Shown piece after piece: positions 1-8,110 of a stretch of DNA of 64,000 bases. Under the pieces are notes generated by a model. The model was given only the letters and a program-made list of their open reading frames with translations, was not told where the DNA came from and did no database searches. Positions within the stretch are counted from its first letter, which is position 1; each line of letters begins with the position of its first letter. Both the position numbers and the translations under genes were made by a program. Origin of the DNA: JAGIBJ01 sp032119795 (GTDB lineage Bacteria; Actinomycetota; Thermoleophilia; Solirubrobacterales; Solirubrobacteraceae); assembly GCA_032119795.1 (NCBI GenBank), contig JAUMFO010000008.1, positions 1 to 64,000 on the forward strand. Reading direction: 5' to 3'.

Positions 1-244
1 CGACGATGACCGGGCCTGGGCGAAACCGCGCCCGTTCGGTCGTCCCAACGGACGCAGCAGGCGCAGCCCGCGTCGGCGGGGCGGCCGGGCGGCCGGCGCG
101 CGCGTCGGGAGCGACGTCGCTCCGCGTCCCTGCCTTGGTGACGGGGGCCGCCGGCGCGGCAGCAGGCACCGCTGCAGCGGCAGCAGCCGTCAGGGCGAGC
201 GCGAGGCGTCCTCGCGCGGGTGGGCCGGTGGGCGTGCTCACCAT
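1..244 (-). CDS. N-terminal fragment of an Ala/Pro-rich protein, cut by the window edge
   Basis: An open frame begins with an ATG (244-242) 60 bp after the rapZ stop and runs off the left edge without a stop (81 codons visible). It starts MVSTPTGPPARG, followed by an alanine-rich stretch and a Pro/Arg/Ala-rich tail ending RFRPGPVIV. Two readings are possible. It could be a signal peptide of a secreted protein. In actinobacteria the usual gene after uvrC-rapZ is the YvcK/CofD-like factor, whose GGG nucleotide loop follows a hydrophobic strand, so the final GPVIV could be that strand behind a low-complexity extension. The visible part cannot decide between them. No clear ribosome site is seen. 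Confidence 0.45.
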   Translation of the reverse strand, partial: MVSTPTGPPARGRLALALTAAAAAAVPAAAPAAPVTKAGTRSDVAPDARAGRPAAPPTRAAPAASVGTTERARFRPGPVIV

Positions 245-303
245 CACACATTTAGCAGGTTGCGCTAGCAAGCGAAACCAGTTGTGCCCTTATTGAGGGT
301 GCG

Positions 304-1242
304 TCAACCGCCGAGGCCGAGGTCGCGGTGGCGCGCCTCCGACCAAAATTCGTTGCCGGCGCCGTAGCGCGTCGTGAGCTGCTCGGCGATCAGGACGGAG
401 CGGTGGCGTCCGCCGGTGCACCCGATGCCGATCGTCACGTGCGCCTTGCCTTCGGCGGCATACCGGGGCAGCAGGAAGTCCAGCAGCGGCAGGAGCTTTT
501 CGTAGAAGTCGGCGAGGGAGCCGTCGCGCGCGACGTAGGCGCCGACTTCCGGATCGTCGCGCCCGTTCTTTGGGCGCAGCGCCGGGTCCCAGTGCGGGTT
601 TGGTAGGAAGCGCACGTCGAAGACGAGGTCGGCGTCGCGCACGGCGCCGCGCTTGAAGCCGAAGCTCTCGAACGTGACCGACATGCGCTCGGTGGCCTCG
701 CGCGGGAGCAGCTCGGCGACGATCCGGCGGCGCAGGTCGTGCACCGTCAGTCCGCCGGAGTCGATGACCGTCTCGGCCATCTGCTCGACGGGGGCGAGGA
801 TGCTGCGCTCGGCGGCGATGCCGTCGCCGACGGAGCCGTGCGGCGCGAGCGGGTGGCGGCGGCGCGTCTCCTTGTAGCGGCTGATGAGCACGTCGTCGTC
901 GGCGCGCAGGAACACGACCCGGTGGGCGGTTCCGTGAGCGCGGAGATCATCGAGGACCTCTTGGAGCCCTTCGAAGTAGGAGCCGCCGCGGACGTCGCAC
1001 ACGACTGCGGCTCGCTCGACTTTGCTGCCGGGGTGGCGGAAGAGTTCGACGAGCTGGCCGATCATCTCCGGCGGCAGGTTGTCGACGCAGAAGTAGCCCT
1101 GGTCCTCGAACACGTCGATGGCCGTCGACTTCCCGGCGCCGGAGTAGCCGGTGATCACCACGAAGTCGCGCAGGACGACCTCGTCCTGGCTCTGGCCCTC
1201 GGCGGTGGAAGGGTCGTCTGGCGTGGCGGCTGCGTCGGTCAT
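304..1242 (-). CDS. rapZ: RapZ/YvcJ-family P-loop nucleotide-binding protein
   Basis: This 312-residue protein has the normal RapZ length. A P-loop GYSGAGKST lies at about residues 32-40, followed by the family stretch GYFCVDNLPPEMI, and the C-terminal domain carries IGIGCTGGRHRSVLIAE. RapZ binds ATP/GTP; in enterobacteria it is an RNA adaptor controlling glucosamine-6-phosphate synthase, but that RNA partner is not known in actinobacteria, so the role here is open. The start is an ATG with a GGAAG-like ribosome site nearby. It lies 84 bp downstream of uvrC on the same strand, the conserved actinobacterial order. Confidence 0.96.
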   Translation of the reverse strand: MTDAAATPDDPSTAEGQSQDEVVLRDFVVITGYSGAGKSTAIDVFEDQGYFCVDNLPPEMIGQLVELFRHPGSKVERAAVVCDVRGGSYFEGLQEVLDDLRAHGTAHRVVFLRADDDVLISRYKETRRRHPLAPHGSVGDGIAAERSILAPVEQMAETVIDSGGLTVHDLRRRIVAELLPREATERMSVTFESFGFKRGAVRDADLVFDVRFLPNPHWDPALRPKNGRDDPEVGAYVARDGSLADFYEKLLPLLDFLLPRYAAEGKAHVTIGIGCTGGRHRSVLIAEQLTTRYGAGNEFWSEARHRDLGLGG

Positions 1243-1326
1243 CGGTCGCTTCCGAAGCTAGCGGGCTGGCGTCGTGCTGTCACCGGTTCGCAACAGATCC
1301 TGCTCCGGGCGGCTCGGCGGGGCGTG

Positions 1327-3237
1327 CTAGCTGCGGGTGCGGCCGCCGTGGAGCGCGCCGTGGATGGCACGCGCCACCGGCCGTGGGAGGCCCGGAACGG
1401 CTTCGAGGGCGTCGCGCGAGGCGCCGACGACGGCGTCCGGCGAGCCGAAGTGGGTGATCAAGAGCCGCTTGCGGGCTGGCCCGACACCCGGCAGGGCGTC
1501 GAGGATCGATTCGGTGAGCTGTTTGTCTCGTCGCTGGCGGTGGTGCGTGATCGCGAAGCGGTGGGCTTCGTCGCGGACGCGTTGGAGCAGCTGCAGCGCC
1601 GGCGTGTCGTGATCGAGCACGAACGGTTCGCTGCGCCCGGGGACGAAGACCTCTTCGATGCGCTTGGCGAGCGAGATCACCTGGACGCCCGCTTCGATGA
1701 ACGGCCCGAGTGCCGCCATACCGGCGGAGAGCTGGCCTTTGCCACCGTCGATCACCAACAGATCGGGGCGGGTCGCGAAGGAGCCGTCGCGTGAGGGGTC
1801 GTGCGGGGAGCGATCGGACTGGCGCTGGTACTGGTTCAGGCGGCGCTCAAGGACCTCGTTCATCGAGGCGAAGTCGTCGGTCTGGCCCTCTTCGAGGCCC
1901 TTGATGTTGAACCGCCGGTAGTCGGACTTCTTCGGTTCGGCGCCTTCGAACACGACCATCGACGCGACCGTGTTCGTGCCCATGAGCGTGGAGATGTCGA
2001 AGCACTCGATGCGCAGCGGCAGCACGGGAAGCGACAGCGCCTCTTGCAGGTCGCCGAGTGCGCCGGTGAGCTGCTCGCGCTTGCGCTGGGCACGGAGCTT
2101 CTCCTGGCCGAGTGCGAGGTTGGCGTTGCGTTCGGCGAGGTCGAGGATGCGCCGCTTCTCGCCGCGTTCGGGGACGCGCAGCTCCACTCGGGCGCCGCGA
2201 ATCTCTTCGAGCGCGCTGGCGAGCGTCGCTTGCTCCTCGAGTTCGTTGCCGAGCAGGATGAGCGGGGGCACCAGCGGCGTCTCCCGGTAGTACTGCACGA
2301 GGAAGGCGGTGGCCACGTCTTCCTCGGTCTGGTTGGCGGGGCCCGTGAGGTAGAAGCTCTGGCGATCTGAGAGGAGCCCGTCGCGGACTTGGAACACCTG
2401 CACGCTGGCGTCCTCGCCCTGGGCGGCGACGGCGATGGCGTCGAGGGTGGAGTCGTTGTCGGCGACGATCCGCTGGCGCTCGCCCAGCGAGCGCAGCGCC
2501 ACCAGACGATTACGTTCCAGGGCGGCCGTCTCGAACTCCTCGGCGGCGGCCGCCTCCTTCATCCGTTGCTCGATGCCGGCTTCGACCTCGCGGACGTGGC
2601 CTTCGAGGACTTTGATCGCGTTGGTCACGCCGGCGCGGTATTCCGACGGCGAGACGTTGCCCACGCACGGGGCTTCGCACCGCTTGATGTGGAAGTCCAG
2701 GCAGGGTGAGCCGCTGCGGCGCCCTGGCTCGGCGCCGGTGCAGGAGCGGATGAAGAAGATCTTCTGGAGGGTGTCGAGCGTCTCGCGGACTTTGCGCGCC
2801 GACGAGTACGGCCCGAAGTAGCGGCGGGTCTTGCGGTGGCGTTCGCGGGTGAAGTAGAGCCGCGGATACTCCTCGTCGAGCGACACCGCAAGGTAGGGGT
2901 AGGACTTGTCGTCGCGCAGCCGGATGTTGAACGCCGGCTGGTATTGCTTGATGAAGTTGGCTTCGAGGAGCAGCGCCTCGGTCTCGCTGCTGACGGCGAT
3001 CGTGTCGATTCGGTCGGCCTCTTCGGGGAGCGTGCGCCCGCCGCGGCGCACGGGGTTCACGAAGTGGCTGGCGACGCGCTTCTTCAGCGACTTCGCTTTG
3101 CCGACGTAGATGACCTTGCCGCGTTTGTCGTGGAACAGGTAGACGCCCGGCGTGTCTGGCAGGCGCAGGCGGTCCTCGCGGAGGCGCTCAGCGCGCTCGG
3201 CGGCCGTCTCCTCGTTGCTGCGGCGTGGCGACGGCAC
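1327..3237 (-). CDS. uvrC: Excinuclease ABC subunit C
   Basis: UvrC makes the two incisions beside a UvrB-marked DNA lesion in nucleotide excision repair. Visible in order are the GIY-YIG nuclease (PGVYLFHDKRGKVIYVGKAK), a UVR domain (AAEEFETAALERNRL), the RNase-H-like C-terminal nuclease region (IECFDISTLMGTNTVASMVV) and helix-hairpin-helix motifs (LDALPGVGPARKRLL and AVPGLPRP). The reading frame is open further upstream, but the start is set at a GTG (3237-3235) because homology begins there and a TATTCT -10 element lies 7 nt upstream. This gives 636 residues, a normal length. The extended frame would overlap the upstream hydrolase gene. Confidence 0.96.
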   Translation of the reverse strand: MPSPRRSNEETAAERAERLREDRLRLPDTPGVYLFHDKRGKVIYVGKAKSLKKRVASHFVNPVRRGGRTLPEEADRIDTIAVSSETEALLLEANFIKQYQPAFNIRLRDDKSYPYLAVSLDEEYPRLYFTRERHRKTRRYFGPYSSARKVRETLDTLQKIFFIRSCTGAEPGRRSGSPCLDFHIKRCEAPCVGNVSPSEYRAGVTNAIKVLEGHVREVEAGIEQRMKEAAAAEEFETAALERNRLVALRSLGERQRIVADNDSTLDAIAVAAQGEDASVQVFQVRDGLLSDRQSFYLTGPANQTEEDVATAFLVQYYRETPLVPPLILLGNELEEQATLASALEEIRGARVELRVPERGEKRRILDLAERNANLALGQEKLRAQRKREQLTGALGDLQEALSLPVLPLRIECFDISTLMGTNTVASMVVFEGAEPKKSDYRRFNIKGLEEGQTDDFASMNEVLERRLNQYQRQSDRSPHDPSRDGSFATRPDLLVIDGGKGQLSAGMAALGPFIEAGVQVISLAKRIEEVFVPGRSEPFVLDHDTPALQLLQRVRDEAHRFAITHHRQRRDKQLTESILDALPGVGPARKRLLITHFGSPDAVVGASRDALEAVPGLPRPVARAIHGALHGGRTRS

Positions 3238-3244
3238 TCCGCTC

Positions 3245-3250
3245 AGAATA
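3245..3250 (-). promoter_or_regulatory. Leaderless -10 element of uvrC
   Basis: TATTCT reads toward uvrC and ends 7 nt before the chosen GTG. Transcription would start at or next to the start codon, giving a leaderless mRNA. The same geometry recurs at other genes in the window. Confidence 0.55.
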
Positions 3251-3278
3251 GGAGGACGGCGGGCGTCAGACGGCGCGG

Positions 3279-3806
3279 CTATGCGCCGCGAGCCCAGTCG
3301 ACGACTTCGGGCCACGTGCCATACCCGTGGTGCGGGGTGAAGTGGCCTGCGCCGGGGAAGATCCGGACGGGCAGGCCGAACGGCTCGCCGTGGGTCGTCG
3401 GCGCGCCGAGGGCGTTGTAGGGGTCGTCGTCGGAGCACCAGAGTTCCCAGCCGTCGGGCGCGGCGAACGGTTCCGGGGCGGGGTAGCTCGGCGCGACCTC
3501 GGCGACCGCTTCGCGGCCGGGCGGTGCGACGAGCAGGACCCGGTCGACGTGGTCGATGATGCCGGGGCCGAGGCTCAGCCAGGCGTCGACGGCGAGTGAG
3601 TGGCAGATGACGATCGGCTTTCCCGGCAGCGCGGCGAGTTCTTTGAGGATCGCCTGCTCCCAGCGCTCTGGCGACGGGTCGTCGGCGTCGGGCAGCGAGG
3701 GGTAGGCGACCCGCGCGCCCTCGGCGGCGAGGGTGGCGGCGAGCTGGAACTCCCAGTGGTCTGGTGGGCGGTGGTTGGCGACGCCATGCAGGATCAGGAC
3801 CGACAT
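3279..3806 (-). CDS. RBBP9/YdeN-family serine hydrolase
   Basis: A 175-residue cytoplasmic alpha/beta hydrolase of the short RBBP9/YdeN type. It begins MSVLILHGVANHRPPDHWEF. The nucleophile elbow is ICHSLAV (a CHSLA variant of GxSxG), the acid is probably in SDDDPYNA, and the histidine is in GAGHFTPHHGYG, which is the family pattern. Substrates of this family are largely unknown. The frame stays open upstream, but the family start and a TACCGT -10 element 7 nt upstream favour the ATG at 3806. It ends 41 bp before the uvrC start. Confidence 0.88.
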   Translation of the reverse strand: MSVLILHGVANHRPPDHWEFQLAATLAAEGARVAYPSLPDADDPSPERWEQAILKELAALPGKPIVICHSLAVDAWLSLGPGIIDHVDRVLLVAPPGREAVAEVAPSYPAPEPFAAPDGWELWCSDDDPYNALGAPTTHGEPFGLPVRIFPGAGHFTPHHGYGTWPEVVDWARGA

Positions 3807-3813
3807 GCTCAGC

Positions 3814-3819
3814 ACGGTA
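3814..3819 (-). promoter_or_regulatory. Leaderless -10 element of the RBBP9-like hydrolase
   Basis: TACCGT on the minus strand lies 7 nt from the ATG at 3806. No ribosome site is visible, consistent with a leaderless transcript. Confidence 0.45.
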
Positions 3820-3867
3820 CGAGGTGGACCCGCTGGAACGTCGCTGACCGGTCGCACGTTCCCCCCA

Positions 3868-5655
3868 TCAGGCCACCAGCCGGATCTGCAAGCCCGCGGG
3901 CGCAGCGATGCCGGCGCCGCCCAGCAGCGCAAGGATTTTTTGGACATAGCCTTGCGTCTCAGGAAAGCTTGGCACGCACATGCATTTCGTCACGTTGCCC
4001 GGGCCGGCGTTGTAGGCGGCGAGCGCCAGCGGGACCGAGCCGAACTGGCGGAGCAGGTCATGCATTAGGTGCGCTTGGGCGTCGATCGCCTTGGCGGGAT
4101 CGAAGCGCTCATCTGGCGTGAGCCCGTACTGCAGGCCGGTGCCTGGCATGAACTGCGCGATTCCCGCCGCGCCGACGGCTGAGACGGCCCGGGGGTTGAA
4201 GTTCGACTCGGCGTAGAGCTGGGCGCCGAGCAAGGCCGCCCCGACGCTCCACCGCTGCGACGCCCGGGAGATCATCGGCGCGTACGCCGACGGCACGAAC
4301 GAAGGGATCGCCGACCCCGCGGCCTTGCGGTCTCCCCCACTGGCCCCGCCACCGGCCGGTTCGCGGTAGCCGAGCGACGTGGATCCCGCCGAGCGCGTGA
4401 AGCCAAAATGCCACGCCTCCCAGCTGTAGCGCTTGAGAAATCCAAACCGGGTGGAGTTGGCCGCCAGCCAGCCCCAGGCGCTGCTGGGCCCGAGGTCGAG
4501 TTCCGTGCCGAGCCGGTGCAGGCTCTTGCCAGGTGGGGCCACCCACTTCGGATCTGGGTTGGCGGCGAACAGGGCGGCTTGCTCGGCGTCGCTGCGGAAC
4601 GCCGACGTGATCGTGAGGGCGTGGCCTGCGCCACTTGCTGCGGCCTCCATCCGGTCGAAGGCCAGCGCCACGTCGGGCCGCATGCGCTGGCCCTGGCGGA
4701 CGGCCAAGGGGCCGGTGTAGTCGCCAGCACCCGAGCCGGCCTCCAGTGGCGCCAGCGCGACCTCGGCGACGGCTCGAATCTGCCGGCGCCGGTCGCGCGT
4801 CTTGCGCGGGCCCGTCGCGGTCGCCCGAATCTGGATCCGTGTCGGCAGGTCGCGGTCGCCAAGGAAGCGCACGTCGCGCAGCGCCAACCCGTTGCGCTCG
4901 GCGATCCGCTGTGCTGCCGCCTGACCCCTCGCCCGGTACTCCGCCGCGCTGATGCGCGCCGCCGGATCTGGGCGGTACAGCAGCGGCTGCGCCTCCAGCA
5001 GCGCCCGTGCTCCAGCGAGTGCGGCCACGTCGGCGCGGCCCTGCACGTCGGACGTGCGCCCGAGCGCCGACGCGACGAGGCCCAGCCCGACTGCGACCGC
5101 CATGAGTGCCGCGACCACCGCCACCGCCACGACCATCGTCTGCCCGGACTCGCCGCCGAGCAGCGCCTGCAGCCGCGACCGCGGCTCGGGCACCACCGAC
5201 AAACGCGAAGCCACGCCCGAAAGTTCCTCCTCAGCTAGCGCGCGCAGGGAGGCGACGCCGGGATCGATCAGCACCACCTCGTCGAGTGACCGCAGCACCT
5301 CGTCGACCGCATCGCAGCGCGCAAGACCAACGGCGACGGCCAGCGGGCCGTCGTAGCGGCGCAACAGGGCCACGAGCACCGGCCCAAGCTCGACATCGTC
5401 GGGTAGATCGACCGTGACGGCTCGCCCGTCGACCCCCACGACCGCCTCCCCGGGAAGCTCGTCGCTGAGTTCCTGGACGGCAGCTCGCACCGACCGACGC
5501 GGTGGCATCAGACGAGCCGCGCCTCTCGCAGGCCCGCTCCCCCAGCGCACGAGCAGCGCCGGCCGCGGGCTGGCGCTGCTCGTGCGCTGAATCGCGCGTC
5601 GAGCCACACGCGCAGCCGACGGACCGAGGAACCCACAGGACGGCGCCGAACTCAT
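3868..5655 (-). CDS. Pseudopilin-like protein fused to a VanY carboxypeptidase and a lytic transglycosylase
   Basis: A 595-residue protein with three parts. Residues about 1-150 form an unrecognised Val/Asp-rich region. Near residue 185 comes a TadE/TadG-like segment (GESGQTMVVAVAVVAALMAV, then DVQGRADVAALAGARAL), the hydrophobic pilin helix with its downstream signature. Residues about 350-460 are a VanY-type D,D-carboxypeptidase with zinc motif residues in SLHRLGTELDLG and EAWHFGF. Residues about 490-580 are an SLT lytic transglycosylase: catalytic Glu in AESNFNPRAVS, then GIAQFMPGTG and AAYNAGPGNV. The ATG overlaps the upstream stop (ATGA), so it is translationally coupled to two TadE-like genes. 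The inferred role is local opening of peptidoglycan for a Tad-like surface structure. Confidence 0.88.
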   Translation of the reverse strand: MSSAPSCGFLGPSAARVARRAIQRTSSASPRPALLVRWGSGPARGAARLMPPRRSVRAAVQELSDELPGEAVVGVDGRAVTVDLPDDVELGPVLVALLRRYDGPLAVAVGLARCDAVDEVLRSLDEVVLIDPGVASLRALAEEELSGVASRLSVVPEPRSRLQALLGGESGQTMVVAVAVVAALMAVAVGLGLVASALGRTSDVQGRADVAALAGARALLEAQPLLYRPDPAARISAAEYRARGQAAAQRIAERNGLALRDVRFLGDRDLPTRIQIRATATGPRKTRDRRRQIRAVAEVALAPLEAGSGAGDYTGPLAVRQGQRMRPDVALAFDRMEAAASGAGHALTITSAFRSDAEQAALFAANPDPKWVAPPGKSLHRLGTELDLGPSSAWGWLAANSTRFGFLKRYSWEAWHFGFTRSAGSTSLGYREPAGGGASGGDRKAAGSAIPSFVPSAYAPMISRASQRWSVGAALLGAQLYAESNFNPRAVSAVGAAGIAQFMPGTGLQYGLTPDERFDPAKAIDAQAHLMHDLLRQFGSVPLALAAYNAGPGNVTKCMCVPSFPETQGYVQKILALLGGAGIAAPAGLQIRLVA

Positions 5656-5993
5656 GCGCCCGCCTCGAAGACGACGGTACGCTCGGCGTCGATCAGTCCA
5701 GCCAGCAGCGCCGGAACGCGCGGCCTCACGCGCACCGCCACCTGACCGCTTCGCACATGGACGTGCGGGCGCGACCAGCCTGGGCTCGCGGCCTTCGCCG
5801 CGGCCGTTGGATCCTGCCCTTGGAGCTGCGCCACGGCTGCCGCCACCGCAGCCTGGTCGGCAGCTTCCCGGGCTGCCTGCCCCGCCAGCAGGGTGGACAC
5901 CGCCAGCGTCACCGCAGCCAACACGGGCACGAGGGCGATCAGCTCGACCGACGCTTGCCCGCGATCCTCGGCCAGGACTCCCACGCCGGTCAT
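5652..5993 (-). CDS. TadE-like minor pseudopilin
   Basis: A 113-residue protein with a short N-terminus, a class-III-like processing region (DRGQASVELIALVPVLAAV) with Glu at the +5-type position, and one hydrophobic helix. This is the pattern of TadE-type pseudopilins cut by a prepilin peptidase. Both ends overlap neighbours by ATGA (5990-5993 and 5652-5655), so it is the middle gene of a tightly coupled three-gene operon. No Tad ATPase or platform protein is encoded nearby, so the assembly machinery must lie elsewhere. Confidence 0.8.
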   Translation of the reverse strand: MTGVGVLAEDRGQASVELIALVPVLAAVTLAVSTLLAGQAAREAADQAAVAAAVAQLQGQDPTAAAKAASPGWSRPHVHVRSGQVAVRVRPRVPALLAGLIDAERTVVFEAGA

Positions 5994-6433
5994 CCGCCGA
6001 CCTGATCCGGCAGCTGCGCCCGGCCAACTACCGACCCGAAACGGAGCCCAGGCACCACCGACGGCACCTTCAGTCGGACCGTCACCCGCCCGGGCGCCTT
6101 GCCCGCCCGCGAGGCGACGCGGATGCGCGATCCACGATCGAGAAAGGCCGGGAGCTCGGCGCGAGCGGCCTCCCCCGGCCCTGCACCGAGCGCCTCAGCG
6201 CGCGCGGCAACTCGCGCCGCTCCCGCGGCCGACCACGCCGCGTAGCCAGCGACCGCACCCTGCCCCATCGCCAGTGCAACGAGCACCAGCACGGGTAGCA
6301 GTGCGACGAACTCCACGGCGGCTTGCCCCGCCTCGCCGGCGCGCGGCGTCACCCGCGCGCGGCGTCTCAGTCGACGGTCACCCGACGGACAGACTGGTGG
6401 CTTCCGCCGGCGTCCTGCGTGCTCGATGACCAT
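5990..6433 (-). CDS. TadE-like minor pseudopilin
   Basis: A 147-residue protein with a basic N-terminus (RRLRRRARVTPRAG), the pilin-like processing site GEAGQAAVEFVALLPVLVLV and a single hydrophobic helix, then a small beta-rich C-terminal part. It is the first gene of the pseudopilin operon. The ATG at 6433 is chosen; an in-frame TTG at 6454 is an alternative, and neither has a strong ribosome site. Confidence 0.75.
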   Translation of the reverse strand: MVIEHAGRRRKPPVCPSGDRRLRRRARVTPRAGEAGQAAVEFVALLPVLVLVALAMGQGAVAGYAAWSAAGAARVAARAEALGAGPGEAARAELPAFLDRGSRIRVASRAGKAPGRVTVRLKVPSVVPGLRFGSVVGRAQLPDQVGG

Positions 6434-6487
6434 GCCCCGAATGCTGCCGGGCAAAGTGCAACAAGATTGCGCAGGGGAGCACCAACT

Positions 6488-6514
6488 CTGCGGAGCTGCC
6501 GTGCAGCTCCGCAG
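6488..6514 (-). terminator. Perfect 11-bp hairpin after the response-regulator gene
   Basis: CTGCGGAGCTG and CAGCTCCGCAG form a perfect 11-bp stem with a 5-nt loop, 22 bp past the stop of the minus-strand response regulator and before the pseudopilin operon. There is no T run, so a rho-independent terminator of the GC-rich, T-poor kind is inferred. Confidence 0.5.
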
Positions 6515-6535
6515 GGTGCGAGGGCGACGGCCTCG

Positions 6536-7366
6536 CTACTCGGCGTGGTCGAAGGCCGCCGGCATGGCGACCTCCGAAGGAGCCTCGACGGCTCCGCCCT
6601 CGCGCAGCTCGCGCACGGGCTCAGCGACCTCGATGACCGGCTCCGGGCTGAACCGGTAGCCGATGCCGAAGTGCGTGTGGATGTAGCGCCAGCTCGGCGA
6701 GCCCTTCTCGAGCTTCTGGCGAAGCTTGCGGACGAACACGTCGACCGAGCGGTCACCACGGGCCATGGCGTAGCCCCAGACGCGCTCGTAGACGTCTTCA
6801 CGCTCAAGGACGCGGCCGGGCGTTGCGGCCAGCAGGCGCAGCAGCTCAAACTCGCGGCGGGTCAGATCCAGCGACGTGTCGCCGACGAACGCCTGGAACT
6901 GATCGGCGTTGATCGACAGCTCGCCGACCGAGACGGTCGGCTGCTCGTCACGCGTCTTGGAGCGCGCGCGGCGGCGCACGACAGCCTCGACGCGAGCGAT
7001 CAGCTCTTCCGGGTGGCACGGCTTGGAGAGCCAGTCGTCGGCCCCCATGCGCAGCCCACGGACGCGCTGAGCGACCGTCGACGGGCCGCAGCAGACCACG
7101 ATCGGCAGGCTGGGGGCCTCGCGGGAGAGTCCGTCGAGGGCATCCCAGGCGCCGTTGCCGAGCACGCGCAGATCCACGATCAGGGCGTCGAGGCGCATCG
7201 CCACGAGCTCCTCCATCGGCGTAGCACCCTCAAGCACGCGGTACCGGTGGCCGGCAGCGTCGAGGCGCTTCGTCAAGACGCGCAGGAACGCCTGATCGGT
7301 ATCCATCACGGCGAGCTTGAGCTCGCGTGACGATTGGGTTCCACCCTGCTCGCGCATGGGATTCAC
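6536..7366 (-). CDS. OmpR/PhoB-family response regulator of the pst operon
   Basis: A 276-residue regulator: receiver domain (about residues 10-130) and winged-helix DNA-binding domain (SLDLTRREFELLRLLA, DRSVDVFVRKLRQKLEKG, GIGYRF). The likely phospho-acceptor Asp is in ALIVDLRV and the conserved Lys in WLSKPC. The usual acidic pair is VMDTD and the switch Thr/Ser position reads VVCCGPS, so the receiver is atypical. The start is a GTG at 7366 because GGAGGA sits 6 nt upstream. It is the last gene after pstSCAB-phoU, suggesting a PhoB/RegX3-like phosphate regulator. No histidine kinase is adjacent. Confidence 0.9.
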   Translation of the reverse strand: MNPMREQGGTQSSRELKLAVMDTDQAFLRVLTKRLDAAGHRYRVLEGATPMEELVAMRLDALIVDLRVLGNGAWDALDGLSREAPSLPIVVCCGPSTVAQRVRGLRMGADDWLSKPCHPEELIARVEAVVRRRARSKTRDEQPTVSVGELSINADQFQAFVGDTSLDLTRREFELLRLLAATPGRVLEREDVYERVWGYAMARGDRSVDVFVRKLRQKLEKGSPSWRYIHTHFGIGYRFSPEPVIEVAEPVRELREGGAVEAPSEVAMPAAFDHAE

Positions 7367-7372
7367 AGTACT

Positions 7373-7378
7373 TCCTCC
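7373..7378 (-). promoter_or_regulatory. Ribosome binding site that fixes the response-regulator start
   Basis: GGAGGA on the minus strand lies 6 nt before the GTG at 7366. The in-frame ATG nine bases later would be too far from it, and the longer upstream frame has no such site. Confidence 0.7.
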
Positions 7379-7416
7379 GGTGGATCGGGTGGTGCCCCAA
7401 TCCTCAGTCGGTGACG

Positions 7417-8106
7417 TCACAGCTCGTTCCGAGTCGCAAAGTCGAGGCCGCGGTAGCGGCCGGTCTCCAAAAAGATCACGTGCTCGCCGATGTCGACCGC
7501 GTTGTCTGCGATGCGCTCAAACGCGCGCGCCGCCATCACGATCGTCATCGACCACTCACGTCGGTCAGCATCTCCGCCGAGCTCAATCGCCTCGCGGAAG
7601 ATGGCCTTGTTGCGAGCGTCGATGTCTTCGTCGATCTCACGGAGCGAGCCCGCCAGATCCACGTCTCGGCGCGCAAACGCCTCGCGCGCGACGCGCACCA
7701 CACTCCGTGTGCCTTCGGCAAGCGCGACGATGTCTTCCGTCAGGCGCTGATCCGACGGCGGCTCCCAGCCGCTGAGCGGCACGAGCTTGGCAACATTGAC
7801 GCACTGATCGCCCATGCGCTCCAGGTGCCGCGCGATGTAGAGCAGCGACGTGACGAGTCGAAGGTCGCTCGCGACGGGGGCTTGCAGGGCCAGCAGCGAG
7901 ATGACGCCGCTGTGGATGTCGAGGTAGCGAGCATCGATCCGCTGATCGGCCATCACGACGAGCTGCGCGAGCTCGACGTCGTGGTGGCGCAGCGTCTCGG
8001 TGGTGCGGTCGACCTGATCGACGACGAGGTCGATGCCCTCGATCGCGAGTTCCTCGAGGCGCTTGAGGTCCTCGTGGAACTTAGTGCGGATCTCGCTCAC
8101 AGCCAC
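7417..8106 (-). CDS. phoU: Phosphate signalling regulator PhoU
   Basis: A 229-residue all-helical protein with two PhoU repeats. Metal-binding helices are visible as ARHLERMGDQCVNVAKL in the first half and ARAFERIADNAVDIGEHVIF in the second (E/DxxxD pattern). PhoU joins the Pst transporter to the PhoR/PhoB-type signalling pathway and keeps it off when phosphate is plentiful. The start is a GTG at 8106 (a second GTG at 8100 is possible), 4 bp after the pstB stop, so expression is coupled to the transporter. Confidence 0.95.
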   Translation of the reverse strand: MAVSEIRTKFHEDLKRLEELAIEGIDLVVDQVDRTTETLRHHDVELAQLVVMADQRIDARYLDIHSGVISLLALQAPVASDLRLVTSLLYIARHLERMGDQCVNVAKLVPLSGWEPPSDQRLTEDIVALAEGTRSVVRVAREAFARRDVDLAGSLREIDEDIDARNKAIFREAIELGGDADRREWSMTIVMAARAFERIADNAVDIGEHVIFLETGRYRGLDFATRNEL

Positions 8107-8110
8107 ATCA

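Noticed and set aside
739..1794. Long plus-strand open frame opposite rapZ and uvrC
   Set aside because: It lies over two genes with clear homology on the other strand. Long antisense frames are expected at this GC content and it has no recognisable motif.
6488..6514. Hairpin as a riboswitch in front of the pseudopilin operon
   Set aside because: It is a single perfect stem without conserved riboswitch elements and is better placed as the end of the regulator transcript.
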